Under the pieces are notes generated by a model, which saw only the letters and a list, made by a program, of their open reading frames with translations, did not search any database and was not told where the DNA came from. DNA of 64,000 nt from NCBI RefSeq assembly GCF_002245895.1, contig NZ_NPJZ01000002.1:310001-374000 (forward strand), written 5' to 3'. Of the stretch, positions 54,340-63,156 are shown one piece after another; within the stretch, counting starts at the first letter, position 1, and every line of letters starts with the position of its first letter. Both the position numbers and the translations under genes were made by a program. The stretch comes from Rhodococcus sp. OK302 (GTDB taxonomy: Bacteria > Actinomycetota > Actinomycetes > Mycobacteriales > Mycobacteriaceae).

Positions 54340-54835
54340 TGGCACTACACCTTTCGAAGCCACGATCAACCGAACCTGCGCAAAAGACAGTCGGGACTCG
54401 ACGGGCTCAAGGTCTCCGTCTCCACGGCTGCGACCAGTGGGTTCGAGAAATCCGAAACTGTCAAAAGTGGTGGCCTGGCGGGCCTGATCACCAGAGTGTC
54501 CATCCGGCAAATCCGCCCGGAAATCGGCATTGGCGGACTGCGCCAAGCAGCGATCGAGGTTGTCCGGACACCTCTGTCGGATCGAATATTGCGACGGTGG
54601 GATCAGCAGGGGTGCATCCCTCACCAGATTGTCAATGAGCGTGCCCAACGCAGGGCTGTGATCGAATGGATCGGTGGAATCGATTCTGTTGCAAGGAAAA
54701 TAGATGCTCTCGTTCCGCAGTCTCGGGCCACCGTTACCGCTACGGCTCCGACGAGGCGAACGAACTGCGTGCTTATGGCCAATCGAAGAAGGCGACGATC
54801 TGAGTTCGAGGGGGAGTGTCCGTCCGTAAGGTTCC
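54339..54835 (+). pseudogene. decayed second copy of the tpg-like gene
   Basis: Begins with the same TAGTG stop/start overlap and ALHL-KPR start as the intact tpg-like gene. It continues with LDGLKVSVSTAATSGFEKSE, VSIRQIRPEIGIGGLRQAAI, LSDRILRRWDQQGCIPHQIV and ERAQRRAVIEWIGGIDSVAR. It breaks up within the second HTH and ends near GGVSVR-like sequence. Orientation is opposite to the intact pair. Confidence 0.8.
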
Positions 54836-54865
54836 CGCACCAGGTTTCGTATTTCCCGACTGTCG

Positions 54866-54919
54866 GCAGCGCATGCAAGCCATGCGCAGCACGTATTGCA
54901 TGCATTGCATGCATGGCTA
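54866..54919. repeat. six 9-bp units beside the tap/tpg remnant
   Basis: gcagcgcat, gcaagccat, gcgcagcac, gtattgcat, gcattgcat, gcatggcta at exact 9-bp spacing, again the unit type of the parA array. Confidence 0.8.
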
Positions 54920-55176
54920 CTTGTTGTCGATGGCTTATCGTCATTCGCGGCGAGTGTCACCTCGCGGCAGGTGGCTTTGTCCCTGCTACGTCGGAAGGAC
55001 CCGATTTCGGTGTCGTCGTGTGATCACAATTGGACTACGTCGGTGTCTCGCTGGTGCCTCGGGAGTGAGAGATTACGTTCAGTGCGATTGAGTGAGAGTG
55101 GACCCGATCAGTATGAGCGCTCGATCTTTGACTGGTTTGATGCTCCGTACTCGGAAACTGGTTGTGCCTTCCTTGA

Positions 55177-55989
55177 GGCATTGTCAAGTTGTTGGGATCG
55201 CCTGATCTGAGATGATCTGCAGGTGTCGTCGACGTACAAGGGTTACCGGTTTCCGCGGGAGATCATCTCCCACTGTGTATGGCTGTACCACCGGTTCACC
55301 CTCTCGTTCCGTGAGATCGAGTTACTCATGGCCGGACGTGGGGTCGAGGTGTCGTACGAGACGATCCGCGCCTGGTGTGCCCGGTTCGGGCCCGAGTACG
55401 CTCGCAGGCTGCGGCGGAGGGCGCCCCGACCTGGTGACAAGTGGCACCTCCACGAAGTATTCTTCAAGGTCCGCGGGGCACGGAAATACCTGCGACGGGC
55501 AGTCGATCAGCACGGCAGCGTGCTCGACGTATTGATCCAGGACAAGCGGGAGAGTAAGGCTGCGACCAGGTTCTTCAGGAAAATATTAAAGAAACAGGGT
55601 CGTCGGCCACGGGTGCTGATCACCGACAAACTCCCCAGCTACCAGGTCGCACACCGCACCACCATGTCGACGGTCGAGCACCGGCAGAACAAATACTTGA
55701 ACAATCGGTGCGAGAACTCCCATCAACCCACCCGGCAACGCGAACGCGCGATGAAAGGGTTCCGCTCTATCGGTGCAGCGCAACGGTTTCTGGCAGCGTT
55801 CAGTCGCATCTCCCCACACTTCCGGCCACCCCGTCACCGGATGACCGCCACCGATCACCGCGCCGACATGGCCGCCCGATTTCAGGTGTGGGATCACGTT
55901 ACCGAATTGGCCCCGGCAGGCTGAGCACCGCTCCGCTGAAGGCCTGCTGCACCCGAAAACAGTTGCACTCCAAACAACTTGACAATGCC
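55177..55989 (+). mobile_element. IS6-family element, copy 4 (complete ends)
   Basis: 813 bp with perfect 17-bp terminal inverted repeats, GGCATTGTCAAGTTGTT at 55177 and its complement ending at 55989. Flanking 8-mers (ttccttga and gtttttcg) differ, so no target duplication. Nearly identical to copy 3 and in the same orientation. Confidence 0.9.
55223..55924 (+). CDS. IS6-family transposase, first catalytic Asp replaced by His
   Basis: A 233-residue protein identical to that of copy 3 except near residues 27-28 (LSFREIELL here, LSLCEIELL there). It shares the KWHLHEVF change at the first catalytic Asp and KYLRRAVDQHG, so both copies descend from one already-mutated parent or were made alike by gene conversion. 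If the Asp is essential, as in IS26, neither copy can transpose by itself. Confidence 0.85.
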   Translation: MSSTYKGYRFPREIISHCVWLYHRFTLSFREIELLMAGRGVEVSYETIRAWCARFGPEYARRLRRRAPRPGDKWHLHEVFFKVRGARKYLRRAVDQHGSVLDVLIQDKRESKAATRFFRKILKKQGRRPRVLITDKLPSYQVAHRTTMSTVEHRQNKYLNNRCENSHQPTRQRERAMKGFRSIGAAQRFLAAFSRISPHFRPPRHRMTATDHRADMAARFQVWDHVTELAPAG

Positions 55990-56071
55990 GTTTTTCGCCC
56001 TTTTGATTGTCGGCGTGGTCAAGATAGCCAAATTTGTCAACAAGTGAAATCGCGGAGAAAATCCGTGCGCA

Positions 56072-56299
56072 TCAACAGACACCCGCTCCTGTCGGGGTGT
56101 ACCGGTAGACTGGATCCCCGTCGTTGATGTAGTGAACGGCCTCGACGCAGTGTCTGGCCGATACCGCGATCTTGTTGCTCAGGTTGTCGGTGCCGACCAC
56201 GCCCATGGTGCAGTGGGGCGATAGATCAAGCGGTCCGGGCGGGACTGCCGCCTCGACACCGGGTGGACGGCTGATCTTCCACAAGGTGTCCACATAATC
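56072..56299 (-). pseudogene. trypsin-like secreted protease, N-terminal fragment
   Basis: LDLSPHCTMGVVGTDNLSNK followed by IAVSARHCVEAVHYINDGDP is the start of an S1 protease domain. The usual T-A-G-H-C with the catalytic His reads S-A-R-H-C here. The frame ends soon after (YRYTPTGAGVC) near the IS6 copy 4 flank; Asp and Ser regions are missing. Upstream it runs into a resolvase remnant on the other strand. Confidence 0.5.
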
Positions 56300-56500
56300 G
56301 AGCGCAACCTCATTCGCGAACGCACAATGGCCGGACTCTCCGCTGCCCGCGATCGAGGGCGGATCGGTGGCCGGCCCTCGTCGCTGACAGCCGCAAAGAA
56401 ACGTCAAGCAAACAAGATGCGCGGAGACGGCGTCCCGATGAGTGAAATTGCGGAAGTCTTGGGTGTCGCACGAAGTACCTTGTGCCGAAACATGGAGTGA
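56297..56500 (+). pseudogene. serine recombinase (resolvase/invertase), C-terminal fragment
   Basis: IERNLIRERTMAGLSAARDR then GRIGGRPSSLTAAKKRQANK is the end of the catalytic domain's long helix and the hinge of resolvases. VPMSEIAEVLGVARSTLCRN is the C-terminal helix-turn-helix. The catalytic Ser domain is gone. It is the scar of a Tn3-type or phage-type recombinase gene. Confidence 0.75.
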
Positions 56501-56671
56501 AGTAACGATATTCGATTTCTCTTTGTGACGAGAGCACGCCGATTTCTGCACCGGACTACCGCTGAGTTCCAATAACTTGTGTGGTGAGCAGGCAGCGGGG
56601 CTGCATAGTTCGCGTCGCGGTCCATCTTGCGTAACGACGCGGAGGAGAGTCGTCGTTGCCAGGTGTGAGAA

Positions 56672-56959
56672 CTATTTCAGTCGGTGACGTCCGGTGGGTG
56701 ACTGAACATCTTCGTTATATGAGTTGTTCAGCGCTGGAAGCACCGTCGGATCGGACTCCCCCAGTTCACGAGCACGATGTCGAGCTGAATTGATCGCGAA
56801 AGTATCGGCGGAGGTGTAGTCGTCGCTGTGCCGGCCGGGTGTGGAAGCGGGATCAATCAGAGCCTGGTGCTTCTTTCTGAATTCGGCAGCATCGGGTTGA
56901 TTCAGCAAGTAGGTCACGGCGGCGGTGACCTTTGGTGAGGGTGTTACCTGATGCTCCAT
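56672..56959 (-). CDS. hypothetical 95-residue protein
   Basis: AAGGAG four bases before ATG 56959 supports it. The protein begins MEHQVTPSPKVTAAVTYLLN and is soluble and polar with a basic C-terminus (TGRHRLK). No family recognised. It faces away from the resolvase remnant. Confidence 0.6.
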   Translation of the reverse strand: MEHQVTPSPKVTAAVTYLLNQPDAAEFRKKHQALIDPASTPGRHSDDYTSADTFAINSARHRARELGESDPTVLPALNNSYNEDVQSPTGRHRLK

Positions 56960-57171
56960 CTTGCTCCTTGTTGAATATGCGAGTGCCTACGGCGGGGCGG
57001 ATCAAAACGACGGATCTGTTCACCGATCATCAAGCGGTTTAGTTGGATTCGGCCGGAACCAGATGGCTACCCGAGTCTGTTCGGCGAAGTTGTCTGCCTG
57101 TCTGCTGTACGAGCAGGTATTCGGGCATCAGATGTCGGCGGACACAGATTCCGGGGATCGTACATGTGTGA

Positions 57172-57330
57172 TCACGGTGTGTCTCTGTCCAATTCCGGAT
57201 TCGCTTCGAGGGGCTCGAAGTATCGAGGGTTGGGGTTGGTGCGGGCCTTGACGATGTCGCCGAATCCGAGAACACGGGCCGGTGGACCTTGGTAGATCAT
57301 TTCCTCTGTTCCGATGTAACGAAATCGCAT
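57172..57330 (-). CDS. 52-residue hypothetical protein, phage-like
   Basis: MRFRYIGTEEMIYQGPPARV then LGFGDIVKARTNPNPRYFEP is compact and plausible, like the small head-completion or SH3-like proteins of actinophages. AGGAG lies nine bases before the ATG. It is downstream of and on the same strand as the ACP operon, separated by about 175 bp. Function unknown. Confidence 0.5.
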   Translation of the reverse strand: MRFRYIGTEEMIYQGPPARVLGFGDIVKARTNPNPRYFEPLEANPELDRDTP

Positions 57331-57505
57331 GGTGGTGGCTCCTGGGTGTCAGGTGTTCAGACGGTCAGTCGTAGTTCGCGTTCGTGAACTAGGTTTGCGG
57401 GAAGCCTGTGTTCGGCGGAGGCTACTTTCGGCGAGAGACCTTTCTGTAGTGCATGATTCGGCAACACTGATGATCATGTGCGGGGATGATGGTTGCCCCG
57501 GATTC

Positions 57506-58462
57506 CTATCTCCGCAATCTAGTGTGGAGTGCCGATTTCTTGATGGCGATACCGACGTGTTCGGACACAGTTCGTACGAGGGAATGATCGGTGATGTCCG
57601 GTAGAAATCGGTGAGCGGCTGTGCAGGAACGCAATGCTCGTGCCGATGCGGAGATCAGGTCCGGTGTCATCATCGTGATTCGGTGTCCACAACCTGCACT
57701 GAGCAGTCCGGGAAGCGGTAACGACGAGTACTCGAAAGGATCTGCTGGTAGACGAATGCAACGTAGCGGCGACGTCGACTTTTCCGTGGTGGACAGGTCG
57801 ACCAGTACATCGCACTGCGAGATGAGTTGACGCTTTTCGCTTCGTGTGGAATTACCGGTGTCGATGTCGACAATGGTTCGGATACCACAACTCGCGAGAG
57901 CTTCTTCCAAGAGAGGCGCGTGCCGCGATTCCGAGATGTACACCGTCGCCATCCACGGCCACACTCCTTGTCTGTCGAGCGCGGTGAGCGTCAGCGCCGC
58001 GAGTGATGCGGTCATGGTTTCGTTGTCTGCGATGACGAGGGGTCCGTTGATCGCTGCGATCTCGTGTTGTATCAAGGCGGTGCCGTAGGGAGGAAGACCG
58101 ATCAAGAAGACCGTTTCGACGTTGGTGGGGAGCGCTGCGATTGTCTCGATAACGCGAGGGACATCGTTGAACGAGAGAGCGATGTACTCCGCGTCCAGTG
58201 CGGTGCGGCATCGAATCAGTGCGGCGTACGCGTCACCCCACGTTCGACGATTGCGGTGTAGTCGACGGAAGGGACTCCATATCGGATCTGCCGTGATCAC
58301 AACGACTTTCCCACCGACAGGTATATCCGGATCCGAGGATTGACCGTGTGCGTCGACACGGATGCCGAGTTTTGCGGTCGTCTCGAGGTCCTTCGACGAT
58401 GCGTGGTCGCCGCGACTGGGTATCAGGTGGTCACGGTTGCAGGGAAGTTGTCTATACGTCAT
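57506..58462 (-). CDS. uncharacterised protein of the ACP/ketosynthase operon
   Basis: A 318-residue soluble protein. The middle part reads ALSFNDVPRVIETIAALPTN, FLIGLPPYGTALIQHEIAAI and GPLVIADNETMTASLAALTL, then a Rossmann-like segment (CGIRTIVDIDTGNSTRSEKR, QCDVLVDLSTTEK). The order of a substrate loop then a nucleotide fold recalls malic-enzyme-like proteins, but key residues are not assured. Its ATG overlaps the hydrolase stop (ATGA), so it belongs to the operon. Function unknown. Confidence 0.65.
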   Translation of the reverse strand: MTYRQLPCNRDHLIPSRGDHASSKDLETTAKLGIRVDAHGQSSDPDIPVGGKVVVITADPIWSPFRRLHRNRRTWGDAYAALIRCRTALDAEYIALSFNDVPRVIETIAALPTNVETVFLIGLPPYGTALIQHEIAAINGPLVIADNETMTASLAALTLTALDRQGVWPWMATVYISESRHAPLLEEALASCGIRTIVDIDTGNSTRSEKRQLISQCDVLVDLSTTEKSTSPLRCIRLPADPFEYSSLPLPGLLSAGCGHRITMMTPDLISASARALRSCTAAHRFLPDITDHSLVRTVSEHVGIAIKKSALHTRLRR

Positions 58463-59280
58463 AGCCGAGGAGGTAGCGGGTGGCCGTGGAGGAATGCAAT
58501 CAGTAGCTCATTGACGGCATCCGGTCGCTCGAGGTAACCGAAGTGACCGCAGTGTTCGATTTCCTGATATCGGGCGCCGGGGATTGCCGCCGCGACTTCG
58601 ATTCCTCGTGCCGGCGGTGTCATGCGGTCGTCACCGAATCCGACGACGAGCGTGGGCGCGAGGATGGTAGCGAGGTCGGAAAGTCGATCGCGGGACCGAT
58701 CCATCGCTGTCTGGGCGCGTATTCCAGCAGATGTGGTGGTGGGTGCGGAGTACTCGAATATGTCGAGCCACTCCTGTGCCTTCTGCGGATCAGCGAGAGT
58801 CTGCGGCGAGAGGTTCAGTAGCGCATTGACTGCCGCCGTATAGGCCGGTGGCAAGTCGATACCCGCGTGATGGAGAGCCTGTTGCCCGCGGTTGAGCGCG
58901 CTTTCGATCGGATACGGTTTTCCCGTGGTAGCGAGCATGATCGCCTTGACGACCAGCTCGGGACGGGTGATCGCCAATTCCTGTACTACCCGGGAGCCCA
59001 ACGACGTCCCGATCACATGGGCGGGGCCGCCGAGATGTTCGATGAGCGCCGCTGCGTCGGCGGCGAGGTCGGCGATGCTCATCCCCTCGATGCCGACGGT
59101 GTTCGTGATTCCGCGGTTGTCCATCGTGACAACCTCGAAACCAGCCTTCACCAGTGCCGGAACCTGATAGGTGTTCCATACGCGGCCGGGGCTCCCCGCA
59201 CCCATGATCAGCAGCACACGTGGACCCGAGCCGGTGACGACGTAGTTGATCGGGATGCGGTTGAGGGTGACTATTGGCAT
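58459..59280 (-). CDS. alpha/beta-fold hydrolase
   Basis: A 273-residue single-domain hydrolase. The oxyanion strand is VLLIMGAGSPGRVW, the nucleophile elbow HVIGTSLGSRVVQEL (G-x-S-x-G with Ser), the acid VVGFGDDRMTPPARG, and the His EHCGHFGYLERPD. It resembles esterase/thioesterase-like hydrolases that work next to carrier proteins. It lies between the ketosynthase and the unknown gene in one operon and could release or edit the acyl product. Confidence 0.85.
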   Translation of the reverse strand: MPIVTLNRIPINYVVTGSGPRVLLIMGAGSPGRVWNTYQVPALVKAGFEVVTMDNRGITNTVGIEGMSIADLAADAAALIEHLGGPAHVIGTSLGSRVVQELAITRPELVVKAIMLATTGKPYPIESALNRGQQALHHAGIDLPPAYTAAVNALLNLSPQTLADPQKAQEWLDIFEYSAPTTTSAGIRAQTAMDRSRDRLSDLATILAPTLVVGFGDDRMTPPARGIEVAAAIPGARYQEIEHCGHFGYLERPDAVNELLIAFLHGHPLPPRL

Positions 59281-59302
59281 GGTCCTGTTTTCGTGAGATG
59301 GG

Positions 59303-60559
59303 TCAGGGGCGAGCGAAGACGAGGGCGGTGTTGTGCCCTCCGAAGCCGAAGGAATTGTTGATTGCGTAGTCGACAGGTTCGACGCGAGGGGTTCCCGTGA
59401 CTATGTCGAGGTCGATCTGGGGATCGAGGGTGTCTAGGTTGAGGGTGGGAGGAATCGCACCTTCACGGACAGCGAGGACTGTGAGTACGGCTTCGAGCGC
59501 CCCGACTGCCCCGACCGAATGTCCCAGTGCGGATTTCGGTGCGTAGACCGCCGCATGCGTGCCGACTGCGGTGGTAATCGCCCGAGCCTCGGCGATGTCA
59601 CCGGCGGGTGTGGCGGTGGCATGGGCATTGATGTGGGTGATATCGGTAGGCGTCAGTCCAGCGCGTTGAATTGCGTGGGTCATCGCACGGGCGGCACCGC
59701 GTCCGATGGGGTCAGGAGCTACGAGATGGTAGCCGTCGGAGGTGGTGCCGGATCCGAGGAGGCGTGCATGTATTTTCGCCCCTCGAGCTTTGGCGTGTTC
59801 TTCGGTTTCGAGGATCATCAACGCACCCGCCTCGCCGAAGACGAACCCGTCGCGGTCCTTGTCGAAGGGGCGTGAGGCCCCGGTGGGATGGGTGTTGTTC
59901 GAGCTCAGTGCCCGCATTGTTGCGAAGCTGGCGATGGAGAAGGAATCGATGCGGCCTTCGACGCCGCCGGCGACAACCATGTCGGCGTCGCCCATGGCGA
60001 TCATCCGGTATGCCTGTGAGATGGCTTCTGCTCCCGAAGAGCACGCCGATACGGGGGTCATCACTCCTGCGCGGGCACCGAGTTCGAGCCCGACGGTCGC
60101 GGATGGGCCGTTGGGCATGATCATTTGAACTGCGAACGGGGATACCTTGCGGTAGCCGCCGGATCGGAGTCTCTCGACCGCATCGATCAGGGCGTTGCCG
60201 CCTCCGAGTCCCGTGCCGATCACCACCGCCAACCGATCCTTATCGACATCCGGGGAACCCGCGTTGCCCCACACCGTGCGAGCAAGTGTCAATGCCACCC
60301 GAGCTGGCCAACTCATCCGCCGGATCTCCACACGGGTGAGCGCATCGTCAGGCGAGACTTTCAGGTGTCCGCCGATCCGGACGGGTAGATCGAACTCTTT
60401 GACGAAGGAATCGTCGAGGAGACCGATTCCACTCTTCCCGGCCAGGAGTGCCTCCCAGGTGCCGGCTACGTCTCCGGCGACCGATGTGGTGGCTGCGAGG
60501 CTGGTGACCACTACGTTGGGTGCGCGGCCGAGCCATGACCGCGCCGCGGCGGTGGTCAC
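59303..60559 (-). CDS. beta-ketoacyl-ACP synthase II (KasA/FabF-like)
   Basis: A 418-residue condensing enzyme: nucleophile in [20 protein letters not shown] (Cys), the two His in [20 protein letters not shown] and [20 protein letters not shown], and the closing [24 protein letters not shown] is the KasA-type wording. It elongates acyl chains on the ACP encoded just upstream; its GTG start overlaps the ACP stop. It could belong to fatty acid, mycolate or secondary metabolism. Confidence 0.85.
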   Translation of the reverse strand: MTTAAARSWLGRAPNVVVTSLAATTSVAGDVAGTWEALLAGKSGIGLLDDSFVKEFDLPVRIGGHLKVSPDDALTRVEIRRMSWPARVALTLARTVWGNAGSPDVDKDRLAVVIGTGLGGGNALIDAVERLRSGGYRKVSPFAVQMIMPNGPSATVGLELGARAGVMTPVSACSSGAEAISQAYRMIAMGDADMVVAGGVEGRIDSFSIASFATMRALSSNNTHPTGASRPFDKDRDGFVFGEAGALMILETEEHAKARGAKIHARLLGSGTTSDGYHLVAPDPIGRGAARAMTHAIQRAGLTPTDITHINAHATATPAGDIAEARAITTAVGTHAAVYAPKSALGHSVGAVGALEAVLTVLAVREGAIPPTLNLDTLDPQIDLDIVTGTPRVEPVDYAINNSFGFGGHNTALVFARP

Positions 60560-60843
60560 CGGTTGCTGCTCGGGGCCGCAAGTTCAAGTGCTGCTGCAGC
60601 TTCGAGTGCATGGATGTAGTCGACGACGTCGCCAACCGTGCGTAGACCCATCAGATCCGCATCGGGAATCTTCACGCTGTACTTGTCCTCGGTCTGGACC
60701 GCGATCTCCACCATGGAGAGTGAGTCGATGCCGAGATCGTCGACGAAGGACTTGCCGAGGCTGATTTCGGACGGTTCGATTCCGGTGACCTCTTCGATGA
60801 TCTCCGCGAGCCCCGCGATGATGTCGTCCTGCGTGGTGGCCAT
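60556..60843 (-). CDS. acyl carrier protein (AcpM-like)
   Basis: A 95-residue acidic carrier protein. The phosphopantetheine Ser is in [19 protein letters not shown]; flanking helices are [20 protein letters not shown] and [17 protein letters not shown]-terminal Ala-rich tail resembles mycobacterial AcpM. First gene of a four-gene minus-strand operon, divergent from a thiolase gene. Confidence 0.9.
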   Translation of the reverse strand: MATTQDDIIAGLAEIIEEVTGIEPSEISLGKSFVDDLGIDSLSMVEIAVQTEDKYSVKIPDADLMGLRTVGDVVDYIHALEAAAALELAAPSSNR

Positions 60844-60929
60844 GAGTGATGTCCCTTCCAATGAACGGGTGATGTTCGGGTTGCTCGTGCACTCAGGCCT
60901 GTGTGGGCTAAGCTCACGCCATCTTGCCA

Positions 60930-60960
60930 TAATATCTAGTTAAGAATATTAGCAACTAGC
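60930..60960. promoter_or_regulatory. AT-rich divergent promoter region with inverted repeats
   Basis: Between the ACP and thiolase genes an AT-rich stretch stands out: TAATAT ... AATATTA and CTAGTT (60935) ... AACTAG (60953). A regulator could bind here and control both directions; no exact -10/-35 pair is assigned. Confidence 0.35.
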
Positions 60961-61065
60961 TGTTGTCTGGGATGCCCGCGGCTAGCTTTCTTCCGTGATC
61001 AGCGGTGGGAACCGGGCAGGTCCAGGAATCTAGACATTTGTCGGCTGATGATGAAGGAGTACGTC

Positions 61066-62211
61066 ATGCGGGATGCAGTGATCGTCGAAGCCATCCGAAC
61101 ACCGTCGGGGAGGCGCAACGGCATGTTGTCGACCATCCACCCAGCCGATTTGTCGGCGCAGGTTTTGGTAGGGCTTGTGGACCGTACCGGCCTCGACCCG
61201 GTCGAAGTCGACGACGTCATCTGGGGCTGCGTCAGCCAGGCAGGCGAGCAGACCGGAGACATCGCGCGTACCGCGGCGCTGGCGGCGGACTGGCCGCACA
61301 CCGTCACCGGTGTGACCATCGACCGCCAGTGCGGATCCTCGCAGCAAGCGGTGCATTTCGCCGCTGCAGGACTGATCGCCGGACAGTACGACGTGGTCGT
61401 TGCCGGTGGAGTCGAGTCCATGAGCCGAGTCCCGATGGGGTCTTCGTCAGCCGGTAGGAATCCGCTCGGGAGTTTGTTCATGGCGCGCTATCACGGCATC
61501 GCACCCTCACAGGGGGTCGGCGCAGAAATGATCGCCGAGCAGTGGGGTCTGACGCGTCGGCAGTGTGACGACTTCGCACTCGCCTCGCATTCGAAAGCAG
61601 CGTACGCGCAAGACGACGGACACTTCGACGATCAGATTGTCCCGATCGTGCTCTCGAACGGCACCAAGATCGAGCGGGACGAGGGAATCCGGCGCGGCGG
61701 AACACCGGAGACTCTCGCAGGTATCAAGACCGCATTCTCCGATACCGGTGTGGTGACAGCAGGAAACAGTTCGCAGATCTCCGACGGTTCTGCCGCACTG
61801 TTGATGATGACGAGTGAGAAGGCCGCGCACTTGGGTCTGACACCGATCGTTCGCGTTCGCACTGCCGTCCTGGCCGGAGCCGATCCGGTGATCATGCTGA
61901 CCGCACCGATCCCGGCAACAGAAAAGGCTTTGCGGCGCAGCGGTTTATCCTTGTCTGACATCGGGGTCTTCGAGGTCAACGAGGCATTCGCAACGGTGCC
62001 GCTTGCGTGGCTGGCGGAAACAGGCGCGGACCCCGAGCGGCTCAACCCCAACGGGGGAGCCATCGCGTTAGGTCATCCGCTAGGCGGCAGTGGTGCACGC
62101 CTGATGACGACCATGATTCACCACATGCGAAGCACCGGAACACGTTACGGATTGCAGACGATGTGTGAAGGTGGCGGGCAAGCGAACGCCACCATTCTCG
62201 AACTCCTCTAA
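61066..62211 (+). CDS. acetyl-CoA C-acyltransferase (thiolase)
   Basis: A 381-residue thiolase starting MRDAVIVEAIRTPSGRRNGM with AAGGAG six bases before the ATG. Nucleophile Cys in TIDRQCGSSQQAVHFAAAGL; the C-terminal His in NGGAIALGHPLGGSGARLMT; general base Cys in MCEGGGQANATILE. It makes or cleaves beta-ketoacyl-CoA. Divergent from the ACP operon, so it might supply or degrade acyl units for it. Confidence 0.9.
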   Translation: MRDAVIVEAIRTPSGRRNGMLSTIHPADLSAQVLVGLVDRTGLDPVEVDDVIWGCVSQAGEQTGDIARTAALAADWPHTVTGVTIDRQCGSSQQAVHFAAAGLIAGQYDVVVAGGVESMSRVPMGSSSAGRNPLGSLFMARYHGIAPSQGVGAEMIAEQWGLTRRQCDDFALASHSKAAYAQDDGHFDDQIVPIVLSNGTKIERDEGIRRGGTPETLAGIKTAFSDTGVVTAGNSSQISDGSAALLMMTSEKAAHLGLTPIVRVRTAVLAGADPVIMLTAPIPATEKALRRSGLSLSDIGVFEVNEAFATVPLAWLAETGADPERLNPNGGAIALGHPLGGSGARLMTTMIHHMRSTGTRYGLQTMCEGGGQANATILELL

Positions 62212-62545
62212 CACCTCCGGCCGCCCTGACGCCTGAATGGCTGCGATTTCTCGGGTTGGTCGGATATCACGTCAGGTCGTTCCTCGACGGGAGTGCGCCC
62301 CTTCGCGGAACGACCTGACTTTTGTCTACCTGGCGAGTGACTGGCCAGAATGTGACAGCAACCGAAATCGAGGGCTAATTTCGTGGCTGAGATTCGCGAA
62401 TTTCCATTCGAACGAAAAGGGTCCACGAAATGCAGTCGGAAATTCCAGCACGCTTGTGCCGACCAGGGTATTTCCGGCCCTTGCGAGTGCGAGCAAAGGT
62501 GTAAAATTTCAAGAGAAAAATTCTTTGTGAAGGATTCGAAAAAAT
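62212..62545. other. intergenic region, AT-richer than the neighbours
   Basis: No gene seen in about 330 bases. Composition drops toward AT from about 62300 to 62900, covering the next small membrane gene, which suggests foreign DNA. Confidence 0.4.
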
Positions 62546-62824
62546 ATGATGAACGCAACTTTGAGAAAGTTGGCCGTGGCTTTGATTAGCGTCGCACTGC
62601 TGGCCGTTGCTGTGAAATTTCCTACCCTTTTTGTTGCCTATATTGTGATTGGGGCGTTCCTCTTTTTTGCGCGGTACATTGACGTTGATGCCGATGAAAC
62701 TCAAGTAAGGCGGGAACTTCAGCGGATTCCGGTACGGTTACCTTCCGCAGTTCTTGGCGATCTGACCAGCAGTGAACCGTCTGTCCATGTTTCAGGTGAA
62801 TCTGACGACCGCGAAGGTCGTTAA
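62546..62824 (+). CDS. small two-helix membrane protein
   Basis: A 92-residue protein: two hydrophobic helices (LAVALISVALLAVAVKF and TLFVAYIVIGAFLFFARYI) then a polar tail (VDADETQVRRELQRIPVRLP). AAGGA lies upstream, somewhat far from the ATG pair. Lower GC than neighbouring genes. Function unknown. Confidence 0.55.
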   Translation: MMNATLRKLAVALISVALLAVAVKFPTLFVAYIVIGAFLFFARYIDVDADETQVRRELQRIPVRLPSAVLGDLTSSEPSVHVSGESDDREGR

Positions 62825-63071
62825 CTGAATTTATTGTGATCGCGGTGAACTGGAATGCATAATTTCGGGTAAAGAAGATTCCAATCGCCGCAATAGTGAT
62901 CAATCCGAATCCGATCTGTGCCAGTGTCCATAATTTCTCGCCGCTATCGCTGTTGTCGCAATTATCCCGAAATTGATCCAGTGCGAGCCAAATGGCGTAG
63001 GGTGCGATAGCAGCTAATCCGTAGGTTGCAGTGGCGGCGAGAGCCAGATGAAATAGGAGCATGAGGGTCAC
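62622..63071 (-). CDS. membrane protein overlapping the gene opposite, uncertain
   Basis: The first 75 residues look like a real two- to three-helix protein (MTLMLLFHLALAATATYGLA, LWTLAQIGFGLITIAAIGIF). The C-terminal 75 residues lie antisense to the plus-strand gene and turn polar and basic, so the true gene has probably lost its end here. Either this or the plus-strand gene may be a remnant. Confidence 0.3.
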   Translation of the reverse strand: MTLMLLFHLALAATATYGLAAIAPYAIWLALDQFRDNCDNSDSGEKLWTLAQIGFGLITIAAIGIFFTRNYAFQFTAITINSVNDLRGRQIHLKHGQTVHCWSDRQELRKVTVPESAEVPALLEFHRHQRQCTAQKRGTPQSQYRQQKG

Positions 63072-63156
63072 GTTTCCTCTGCAAGACGCCGCGCAGCGCC
63101 TTTACGGCCCTGGCCGATCTCGATGTGGAAGCTGCGAGATGAGCGCGGCGTGGGTC

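Larger units (their letters stand above)
32216..55989. mobile_element. 23.8-kb segment bounded by directly repeated IS6 copies
   Basis: IS6 copies 3 and 4 lie in the same orientation and are nearly identical over 813 bp, with differences confined to the first 170 bp and one later base. Between them are transporter and regulator genes and a plasmid core (tap/tpg-like, mazEF-like, parAB, repeat array, rep). This is the layout of an IS26-style pseudo-compound transposon or of a plasmid brought in by cointegrate formation. No 8-bp target duplication is seen at the outer ends. Confidence 0.55.
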
